From: Treponema sp.
GTDB lineage: Bacteria > Spirochaetota > Spirochaetia > Treponematales > Breznakiellaceae
Length of the DNA stretch: 35,131 nt
Reading direction: 5' to 3'
Assembly (NCBI GenBank): GCA_009786455.1
Contig: WQTD01000001.1
Span: forward strand, 48,784-83,914
Part shown: one piece after another, positions 27,687 to 35,131 of the stretch
Layout: every line of letters begins with the position of its first letter
Numbering within the stretch: position 1 is the stretch's first letter
Position numbers and translations under genes: made by a program
Notes under the pieces: generated by a model
Told to the model about the DNA's origin: nothing
Databases searched by the model: none
Seen by the model: the letters and a program-made list of their open reading frames with translations, nothing else

Positions 27687-28913
27687 TTAACCGCCGGACA
27701 TTGCCAATAAAGCCATTACCCTTGCGTCTCCTGTAATATTTTCCACAAGCGCGTATTCATTCGGCTGGTGAAGCGTAATGTCAGTTTTTGTCCAGACAGC
27801 GCAGTCAATCCCGATGTTGCGAAGATACGCCGCCATTGTTCCGCCGCCGATTCCGACAGGACGGCTTTTAACAGCGTATACTTCATTTACAGCTTCGCTT
27901 AATTTTTTAACAATCACGGCGTCCTTGTCTGTCGGTTTTGATTTCATCATCTGAGAGATGCTGTATTCAACCGTTACGCGGTATTTTGATTCTACCTCGC
28001 TTTTTATCCTTTCGATTTCAGCTAACACAGAATCGGGGGAATAGCGGGGAAGGATTCTCATGTCCATGCAGAATACGTCCGTTCCGGGAATTGTGTTAAT
28101 GTTGGGGACATTTGCTTCTCTTTTGGTAGGCTCAAAAGTAGAGTAGTCAGGTTCAAAGAGCGGATCGCGATCGCTGAACTTCGCGTGAAGTCCCGAATGA
28201 AGACGGACAGCAAGATCGCTTGCGGCAAGAAAGGCGTTTGATCCCAAATCCGGTCTTGAACCGTGAGTTTGGCTGCCTTTGGTGGTAAACTGCATCCATA
28301 AAATATTCTTTTCTGCGATTTCGATAAACTCGCCGTTTTTATCGCCGCCGTCAGGTATCAGCGCCATATCGTCCGCCCTGAAGAGACTGCCGTGGTTTTT
28401 TACAAGCCAGTCAATGCCGTAAACTGATCCCACCTCTTCATCCGCCGCGAATAAAAGTTTTATTGTAAGGGATGGTTTTATTCCCTGTGCGTTAAACGCC
28501 ATTGCGGCAAGCACTGAAGAGACAAGTCCCTGCTGGTTATCTTCGGTTCCCCTCCCGACAAGACGGCTGCCTTTCTGAACAACTGTCCACGGATCGCTTT
28601 CCCAGAGTTTTTCTTCTCCGGGAGGCACGACATCAAGATGGCTCATAATCCAGAAGCGCTTTTCGCCGGTGCCTGGAATGGTGGCGATTAAATTGGGGCG
28701 GACATTTCCCTTTGCCCTGCTGTCAGGAGCGTCATATCTTTCCAGCCGGGTAATGCCGTTTTTCTTCAGCCATTGTTCAAGAAAGACGCATTTATCAAGT
28801 TCACCTTCGCCTCCTGATTCAGGAGAAATCGCCGGGCGTTTTGTAAGTTCGGTTTCCAGTTCAACCGCGATACCGGCATTATTATCTATCCATTTAAATA
28901 TTTCTTCTTTCAT
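27687..28913 (-). CDS. M20-family metallopeptidase
   Basis: WIMSHLDVVPPGEEKLWESDPWTVV, LVGRGTEDNQQGLVSSVLAA, LLFAADEEVGSVYGIDWLV, and a C-terminal IGGGTMAAYLRNIG. Confidence 0.88.
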   Translation of the reverse strand: MKEEIFKWIDNNAGIAVELETELTKRPAISPESGGEGELDKCVFLEQWLKKNGITRLERYDAPDSRAKGNVRPNLIATIPGTGEKRFWIMSHLDVVPPGEEKLWESDPWTVVQKGSRLVGRGTEDNQQGLVSSVLAAMAFNAQGIKPSLTIKLLFAADEEVGSVYGIDWLVKNHGSLFRADDMALIPDGGDKNGEFIEIAEKNILWMQFTTKGSQTHGSRPDLGSNAFLAASDLAVRLHSGLHAKFSDRDPLFEPDYSTFEPTKREANVPNINTIPGTDVFCMDMRILPRYSPDSVLAEIERIKSEVESKYRVTVEYSISQMMKSKPTDKDAVIVKKLSEAVNEVYAVKSRPVGIGGGTMAAYLRNIGIDCAVWTKTDITLHQPNEYALVENITGDARVMALLAMSGG

Positions 28914-29877
28914 TTGTATAAGCCTCCCAGCTGGTTTTAATCAGTGTTTTCATATCCGAATACTGCGCTTTCCATCCGAGAGTTTTATACGCAAACGCAG
29001 CGGAAGCTGTTAATTTAGCAGGATCTCCGGGTCTTCGATTTGTAATCTTTGACGGAATTGGTCTGCCTGTAACATCCCGCGCTGTCTGGAGCACCTCCTT
29101 TACAGATGAGCCTTTTTCGCTTCCAAGGTTTACAATAACGCTTTTATTTTCTTTTTTTATAAAATCAAGAGCCAGTGTATGTCCCGTGGCAAGGTCATTC
29201 ACATGAATATAATCGCGTATGCATGTTCCGTCCGGTGTATTATAATCGTCTCCGAAAAGCATGAATTCATCTCTGATGCCGGCGGCTGTTTCCATAATAA
29301 TGGGGATCAGATTTGCGGGGTTTTGCTCCAACCCCTTTATCCGTCCTTTTATATCATAACCCGCCGCGTTAAAATAACGAAGGCAGGCGTAATGCATCCC
29401 TTTGAGTTTATCATACCACTTCATCATGTTTTCAATTTCAAGTTTGGTAAATCCGTAATAATTTTCAGGGTTCGCCGGATGCTTCTCATCGATCGGAAGG
29501 TACTGCGGTTCTCCGTATACTGCTGCGCTTGAAGAAAATATGATGTTTTTAATACCGCCGGCGGAGGCTGCATTGAGAATATTGACAGTGCCGCTAATAT
29601 TGTTATGCGAATATTTTTCCGGGTTCAGCATTGATTCTCCCGCTGCCTTGGAAGCGGCAAGATGGACAACCGCGTCAAATGAGCCGGCTGTCATTGTTTC
29701 AAGCAGCGCAGGATAATCGTGAATATCGCCGTGAATAAAAACCGCTTCTTTAAAAATGTTTTCACGCAGACCGCTTGAAAGATTATCAAATACTGTGCAT
29801 TTTGCCCCGTTATCAAGGAATTCTCCTGTAACATGGCTTCCGATATAACCGGCGCCGCCTATTATTAATATATTCAT
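28894..29877 (-). CDS. galE: UDP-glucose 4-epimerase
   Basis: MNILIIGGAGYIGSHVTGEFLDNG, SSSAAVYGEPQYLPIDE, YYGFTKLEIE and RYFNAAGYD. Confidence 0.93.
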   Translation of the reverse strand: MNILIIGGAGYIGSHVTGEFLDNGAKCTVFDNLSSGLRENIFKEAVFIHGDIHDYPALLETMTAGSFDAVVHLAASKAAGESMLNPEKYSHNNISGTVNILNAASAGGIKNIIFSSSAAVYGEPQYLPIDEKHPANPENYYGFTKLEIENMMKWYDKLKGMHYACLRYFNAAGYDIKGRIKGLEQNPANLIPIIMETAAGIRDEFMLFGDDYNTPDGTCIRDYIHVNDLATGHTLALDFIKKENKSVIVNLGSEKGSSVKEVLQTARDVTGRPIPSKITNRRPGDPAKLTASAAFAYKTLGWKAQYSDMKTLIKTSWEAYTNERRNI

Positions 29878-29966
29878 TAAGATAATATATCAAAAAACTG
29901 TAAACGGAACTAGTTAGAGTCTGTCTATAAAGTTGGTTACTTTGTTGGCAGATTCTGGTAATTAAA

Positions 29967-31904
29967 TTACAGCGACTTTAACTGTAGGGAAACTGTTTCC
30001 CATTCATTTGTTTTTTGTTCGATTTCATGTGCGCTTTCATCAATTTTTTGTTTTAACATTCTTGCTTTCTCCCCATTTGAGTAAACCTGCGGCAAAGCAA
30101 GCTCTGCTTCCAGAAAGGCTTTTATTTTTTCAAGTTCTTCAAGAGCTTTAAGGATTTCTTCTTCCTGCTTCCGGATTCTGCGGATTTGCGTTTGTCTTTG
30201 TTTATCGGCGGCTCTCTTTTGTTCATTACTTGGTTCCACCCGGTTATTCTCAAAGATACGGCACTTTCTGTCCGCATTAACATTAGAGGTTTCACCATTA
30301 ATTCTTTCCAGATAGTACGCGTAATTACCGTAATAAAGCTGCGTTCTCTCTCCGTGTGACAGCTCCAGTGTTTTTGTAGAGAGCTTTTCCATAAAATATC
30401 TGTCATGGGAAACAAAAATAATGGTCCCGCCGAATTTGGAAAGAGCGTCAAGCAGGATATCTTTTGAATGAAGATCCATGTGGTTTGTCGGTTCGTCAAG
30501 AATGAGAAGATTATGCGGTTTTAAAAGCATTTTTAAAAGTGCGAGGCGGCTTTTTTCCCCGCCTGAAAGGACGCGTACGCTCTTGTAAACGTCATCGCCG
30601 CGGAAAAGAAAAGCTCCCAGCATGTCGCGTAACTTAGGTATCAGAAAAACAGGCGCGCCTTCTTCCATGTATTCGATAACCTGCATATCGCCCGATAATG
30701 CTTCGGCGGCGTCCTGCGAAAAATAGCCTGCGCAGATTCCGGTTCCGTATTTTAAAATCCCCTGAAAATCATCGTCTCTGCCGGCAATTATCCTAAGCAG
30801 GGTAGTCTTGCCCGCTCCGTTTGGTCCTGTAACAACAAGGCGTTCTCCTGTTTCTATGCAGAGATCAAGCGATGTCAGCACTTTGTGCTGTCCGTAGCTT
30901 TTACAAATATTTTCAAGCGTAAGGGCTATTTTTCCTGAATGAGGAGCGGGCGGGAAAACAATATTTATTTTTTTAAGGGACTCCGGTATTTCAATACGTT
31001 CCATTTTTTCAAGACGCTTGATGAGTTCCTGCGCAAAAGCCGCCTTGCTCGCCTTATAGCGAAAACGGCGGATTAAATTTTCAGTTTTTGTTATTTCTTC
31101 CTGCTGCTGCGCGTAATTTTTTAAAAGGCTTTCAAGTTCTGCGGCGCGTGTTTTTTCATAAAAGCTGTAATTTCCCGCATAGCGTTTAACTTTCCCCTGA
31201 AAAACCTCGTATACTTCATTAACGCATACGTCAAGAAAATATCTGTCATGAGAAACAAGAAGATAACCTCCCGCATAGGATGCAAGATAATCTTCAAGCC
31301 AGTTTCTTGCCTCTATATCAAGGTAATTGGTCGGTTCGTCCAAAAGCAGAATGTCAGGTTTTTCCAGCAGGATTTTTGCCAGAGCAATCCTCATCTGCCA
31401 GCCGCCTGAAAATTCTCCTGTCTGCCGGTTTATATCCTGCGCGGAAAAACCCAGACCGGAAAGCACCATGGAAATATCCGCATCCCTTCTGTAATAGCCA
31501 GAAGATTCAATCTTTTCATGAAGCATATGATGTTCTTCAACCAGGTTTTTTGTTGACGCTTCATCATTCCTTGATTTTTCAAGAGAGACCCCGATTTCAT
31601 CCATGCGGGTAATCATGTTGTGAATGAACGCAAAAGAGGTTTCTGTTTCATCGCGCAGTGTTTTTCCGCGGTGAACAATTCCGGTTTGCGGAAGGTATGA
31701 AACGCGCGTGCCTTTTTGAACAGCGCGATCCCCTGAATCCGGGTTTATAACGCCTGCCATTACTTTCATCAAGGTTGTTTTTCCGCTGCCGTTCGCGCCT
31801 GTCAGACAGCAGCGGCAGCCGGATGCAAGATGAAGGTTCACATCCTTTAAAATATCGCGGTCTGCGAACGCGAGTGAAATATTTGAAAATTGTACAAAGG
31901 CCAT
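29967..31904 (-). CDS. ABC-F family ATPase
   Basis: Two ABC cassettes (GANGSGKTTLMKVMAG and GPNGAGKTTLLRIIAG), signatures FSGGWQMRIALAKILL and LSGGEKSRLALLKML, no TMs, C-terminal coiled coil. Start trimmed to 31904 (MAFVQFSNISLAFAD). Confidence 0.93.
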   Translation of the reverse strand: MAFVQFSNISLAFADRDILKDVNLHLASGCRCCLTGANGSGKTTLMKVMAGVINPDSGDRAVQKGTRVSYLPQTGIVHRGKTLRDETETSFAFIHNMITRMDEIGVSLEKSRNDEASTKNLVEEHHMLHEKIESSGYYRRDADISMVLSGLGFSAQDINRQTGEFSGGWQMRIALAKILLEKPDILLLDEPTNYLDIEARNWLEDYLASYAGGYLLVSHDRYFLDVCVNEVYEVFQGKVKRYAGNYSFYEKTRAAELESLLKNYAQQQEEITKTENLIRRFRYKASKAAFAQELIKRLEKMERIEIPESLKKINIVFPPAPHSGKIALTLENICKSYGQHKVLTSLDLCIETGERLVVTGPNGAGKTTLLRIIAGRDDDFQGILKYGTGICAGYFSQDAAEALSGDMQVIEYMEEGAPVFLIPKLRDMLGAFLFRGDDVYKSVRVLSGGEKSRLALLKMLLKPHNLLILDEPTNHMDLHSKDILLDALSKFGGTIIFVSHDRYFMEKLSTKTLELSHGERTQLYYGNYAYYLERINGETSNVNADRKCRIFENNRVEPSNEQKRAADKQRQTQIRRIRKQEEEILKALEELEKIKAFLEAELALPQVYSNGEKARMLKQKIDESAHEIEQKTNEWETVSLQLKSL

Positions 31905-31905
31905 A

Positions 31906-33252
31906 TCAGGGAGAAGGAACAGGGAGCATGGTTTGATCCCTGAAAAAATATAAAACCATGGGAGTTGACGATCTTCTGGCAACAGTAACATCTTCAATGC
32001 CGAACTCAGGCACAGATTCTAGGCGCAGTCCCATGTTATCAAGAGTGTACATAAAATAAAGGTTTTTATTCGGCGTAACGTCTGTCAGTCTCAGGGTAAA
32101 AGCTCCAGTGTACTGTTCGGCAAGAACGCCTGAAACAAAAAGATCCATATTTATAAGTCCTCTTCCCGATGATTCTGAGGGAATAAGATGAGGAATTAAA
32201 AGTTCAAAATTCATCCATACAATATTTCCGGATTCGCTTAAGCTTATTGTTCCGTAGTTGTTGCTTGTAAATACAGGACCTTGATTATAGATGGTCATAA
32301 ACTGTGTTTCGCGTCTTGAATTTTCCTGCATGATAATATCGTCAATATCTGCGGTCAGAGCGGAGAATAATAGTGTCCGTCTTGCCCCTGCATTATCCTG
32401 ATACTGCACCGCAAGTGTTGTGTTGGTGCGGAGGTTCATCTGAAGATTTGTTCCTTCAAAACGCCATGCGCGTTCTCCGTCAGGCACAATACTTTCATAC
32501 GGAAAGTTCATTTCCACTTCCGGTGTAAAAATTCTCGCCGTACCGGAATCCTGTCCGGGATCAAAACGGTAATTTTTTTCCAGTTCAGTTACATTAATCC
32601 GCCTTGAGCTTACCATTAGATGGTAGGATTCAGGCGACCATGTTCTGGATAAAATCATGTCAAGATCAGGGTCGTATACTTCGTCCCTTCCTGATACGGG
32701 AGATGCAATAAGAGGTCCTTCGTAATGATCGAACATTTTCAGTCTGTATGAAAAACAAAATCCCCGTACACCGTCATTTGTCAATACCAGAAACCAGTCG
32801 CCGGGAAGAGGATCTCCTGTCGTACTGATCGGCGGATTTCCCTCCACCAGCTCAAGGACTTTTATTATCTCTCCGGGACGGAGGCGGTATACGCGCCGTG
32901 AACCGTTATCGGGACCGTCGCGGATAGGCAGTCCGTCCTGCATGTTTTCAGCGTAAATATGCGCGTATTTGGAAAACTCTTCAGCGCGTTTAATCGCCTT
33001 TCTTTTGCTGCCTGAAAATTCAAACAGGGAAAGAGGTACTTCTATTTTGGTATTTTTACCATCCGGTATGCCTACAACCCATACGTGATCGATGTTTGAT
33101 CGGATATAAACAGGCAATACGGTTCCGGATGAAATCGGAGGGTCTTCGGTTGACCATAGCAATATACCCCATCCCATCCGTGAACAGGATGAGGTCATTA
33201 CTGCGGCCGCAAGTGTGATAAAAAAAATTATTAATTTTACTTTATTCGACAA
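31906..33252 (-). CDS. Putative SH3-domain lipoprotein (likely TTG start overlapping the groES end)
   Basis: In-frame TTG at 33252 gives MSNKVKLIIFFITLAAAVMTSSC, a lipoprotein-like signal. SH3-like segment GDWFLVLTNDGVRGFCFSYRL. Confidence 0.75.
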   Translation of the reverse strand: MSNKVKLIIFFITLAAAVMTSSCSRMGWGILLWSTEDPPISSGTVLPVYIRSNIDHVWVVGIPDGKNTKIEVPLSLFEFSGSKRKAIKRAEEFSKYAHIYAENMQDGLPIRDGPDNGSRRVYRLRPGEIIKVLELVEGNPPISTTGDPLPGDWFLVLTNDGVRGFCFSYRLKMFDHYEGPLIASPVSGRDEVYDPDLDMILSRTWSPESYHLMVSSRRINVTELEKNYRFDPGQDSGTARIFTPEVEMNFPYESIVPDGERAWRFEGTNLQMNLRTNTTLAVQYQDNAGARRTLLFSALTADIDDIIMQENSRRETQFMTIYNQGPVFTSNNYGTISLSESGNIVWMNFELLIPHLIPSESSGRGLINMDLFVSGVLAEQYTGAFTLRLTDVTPNKNLYFMYTLDNMGLRLESVPEFGIEDVTVARRSSTPMVLYFFRDQTMLPVPSP

Positions 33253-33514
33253 TTGCGACAATATCAGCCATTTTAACGATAAGGTGCTCTTCGCCGTCAA
33301 TTTTTATCTGGGTGCCGGCATACTTATCATACATAATCCGATCACCGCTTTTTACGGTCATTTTTACCTTTTCTGTTCCGCAGCCTACATCGATTACAAG
33401 TCCCTGCTGGGTTTTTTCCTGAGCTGTATCGGGAATTATGATACCGCCGGCTGTTTTTGCCTCATTTTTTTCAAGTTTAACCAAGACACGGTCTGCCAAA
33501 GGTTTAACTTTCAT
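33242..33514 (-). CDS. groES: Co-chaperonin GroES
   Basis: MKVKPLADRVLVKLEKNEAKTAGGIIIPDTAQEKTQQGLVIDVG... is a textbook GroES. Preceded by GGAGG. Confidence 0.97.
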   Translation of the reverse strand: MKVKPLADRVLVKLEKNEAKTAGGIIIPDTAQEKTQQGLVIDVGCGTEKVKMTVKSGDRIMYDKYAGTQIKIDGEEHLIVKMADIVAIVE

Positions 33515-33549
33515 ATTTTTCCTCCGTTTTGATTAATAAAATTTTCACT

Positions 33550-33578
33550 AATATACAAAATTTATCCTTTTACGTCAA
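33550..33578 (-). promoter_or_regulatory. Strong candidate sigma-70-type promoter for groES
   Basis: Reverse complement reads TTGACG (33578-33573)-N17-TATATT (33555-33550). The -35 overlaps the TGA stop of the upstream TPR gene. Confidence 0.65.
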
Positions 33579-35131
33579 TACGACGACAGCCTGTCAAGTT
33601 CAAATCTGGCAACCATGTTTGCACTGTCAAGTTCCAGAGCGTTCAATAATGCAATCATGGCTTCCTCAGGAAATTTCATGGAGGAGTAGCAGCCCGCGAT
33701 ATTTACATAAATCCTTGAGGCTGTTTTTTGATTATTAATTTTTGTAAGGGCAAGCCTGTACTGTTCCAGAGCGTTCCGCGCTGAAAGCTGTGTTTCCGAG
33801 ATTTTTCCTAGATTGGCGTGAACAACCCAGGGAGCTTCTTCCTGCGGAATTTCTTCAAGTAAAATTTCCGCTGTTTCAAGCTCACCGTCAAACATCAGTT
33901 GAATCGCCTTGCAGATATTCACCCATTGATCCGTGAATTGATGCATTTCAAAACGGTTTAAGAGAATTTTCAATTCAATATAATTGCGTTGAAAAAGAAA
34001 AAGCCATGCCGCCCACTGGTACATATCATTGTTTCCATGATGGCGGTCAAGCAGAAGCCACGCTTCAGCAATTTGACGTCCAAGCTCCCATCTTTGCGCC
34101 TGCCGCCTTATGATTTCCAGATCAATATAGGGGTTATTTGACGGCTGTAATCCGTCGGTATTTTGAAGCAGGACGATGGCTTCCGGAAATTCCAGCATGC
34201 GGCTGTAACTGATAAGACCGTATTGCCTGACAGATGAGTCAATGTTGATAAGTCTTTGAAACAGGAGGGAAGCTTCATCGCTGTTTACTGACGTTATGCC
34301 AAGATTATAAATGCTTTGCGGACAGGAAGAATCCGATAATATCAGCCAAATGGTTCTTGCGGTTTCTTCATATCCCGCAAGATACAGAGCGTCTGCCTGA
34401 CGGGCAAGCGCTTTATCGCCTTTTATCCATGAAAATATTTCCGCGCTTTTCTGTAAATCGCCGAAGTCATAATAAAACTCGCCGGCAAGGCGAAGCGAAT
34501 CTTCGCCTGGAACCGTATACAGCATTGACTGAATATCCTGGGAAGCGCTGTTTATGTCAGATCGAATGATTTTCAGGATAATTAAATTATTGGTGATTGC
34601 TTCTGTTCCGTCCGTTTGAAAACTGGAAGGTATTGCCGCAGCTTTCTTCGGACTGGAAAAATCACCCAGAAGAACATGAAGGGAAAGAGACAATTTTTGA
34701 AAAAGGGGATCCGTTAAAAATTCAAGCCAGCTTCGCAGTTTTATTTCAGCCTCATTATTGATCGCAGAATCTTTTATAAGAGATTCAGAAGCAATGGCTG
34801 CGACAGGCTGAGACATTGGATAAGCGGCAAGCGCGCTGTTTACAGATATGCGGTAATTTTCCATCGAGGGCGGATAAAGACGGGAGAGAGTTCTTTTACG
34901 CTTAAGAACCGAAAGCCATGATTCAACGCCGATAGCCGTTTTTTCAATTCTGTCCAGTTCCCGGCTTAAACGTTTATAATCCGCCGGCGTGCCGGAAATA
35001 TTTTCAAACAGGGTATCGTACTGACGCAGCGCACGAGTAAAACTGTCAAGCTGTCTTGTTGTTTTTGTGGCGTTTCTTTCGATTAGGTAAAAAACTGATA
35101 ATGTAACGCCTGTAATAAATAAAAACAGGAC
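33575..35131 (-). CDS. Membrane-anchored TPR-like protein, 5'-truncated by the window edge
   Basis: The frame of ORF 33575..34864 stays open to base 35131 and adds a TM-like start (VLFLFITGVTLSVFYLIERNATKTTRQLDSF...). Repeat-like segments include YYDFGDLQKSAEIFSWI and YVNIAGCYSSMKFPEEAMIALLNALELDSANMVARFEL. Confidence 0.75.
   Translation of the reverse strand, partial: VLFLFITGVTLSVFYLIERNATKTTRQLDSFTRALRQYDTLFENISGTPADYKRLSRELDRIEKTAIGVESWLSVLKRKRTLSRLYPPSMENYRISVNSALAAYPMSQPVAAIASESLIKDSAINNEAEIKLRSWLEFLTDPLFQKLSLSLHVLLGDFSSPKKAAAIPSSFQTDGTEAITNNLIILKIIRSDINSASQDIQSMLYTVPGEDSLRLAGEFYYDFGDLQKSAEIFSWIKGDKALARQADALYLAGYEETARTIWLILSDSSCPQSIYNLGITSVNSDEASLLFQRLINIDSSVRQYGLISYSRMLEFPEAIVLLQNTDGLQPSNNPYIDLEIIRRQAQRWELGRQIAEAWLLLDRHHGNNDMYQWAAWLFLFQRNYIELKILLNRFEMHQFTDQWVNICKAIQLMFDGELETAEILLEEIPQEEAPWVVHANLGKISETQLSARNALEQYRLALTKINNQKTASRIYVNIAGCYSSMKFPEEAMIALLNALELDSANMVARFELDRLSSY

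Overview
The window is about 35 kb of a spirochaete-like chromosome, probably Treponema or a relative. That assignment is an inference from gene content, split groES and codon style; I ran no search. It is almost fully coding, with no tRNA, rRNA, CRISPR array or intact mobile element seen. The left part (+) is mostly housekeeping: 3' part of a bifunctional aspartokinase/homoserine dehydrogenase, a PLP aminotransferase, a small lipoprotein, a NeuB-type synthase (-), a small CxxC protein, and yebC-ruvC-ruvA-ruvB-queA. The right part (-) holds a dinG-like helicase, an M20 peptidase, galE, an ABC-F ATPase, an SH3-type lipoprotein, groES without groEL, and a truncated membrane-anchored TPR gene. 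The most notable region is a tightly packed 14-gene minus-strand block (about 9136-25514): cheW, divergent cheW-like, cheB, cheR with a C-terminal extension, a HAMP-type MCP, two paralogous multi-TM MCPs, a CheA-REC hybrid kinase, a REC-GAF-class III adenylate cyclase, a third paralogous multi-TM MCP, then exbB/tolQ-exbD-exbD-tonB. No stand-alone cheY is present. It looks like a non-flagellar chemosensory array with a cAMP output, apparently co-transcribed with a proton-channel/TonB energy module. Its parts resemble the Frz + AglRQS combination of Myxococcus and the Wsp system with an adenylate cyclase in place of the diguanylate cyclase.
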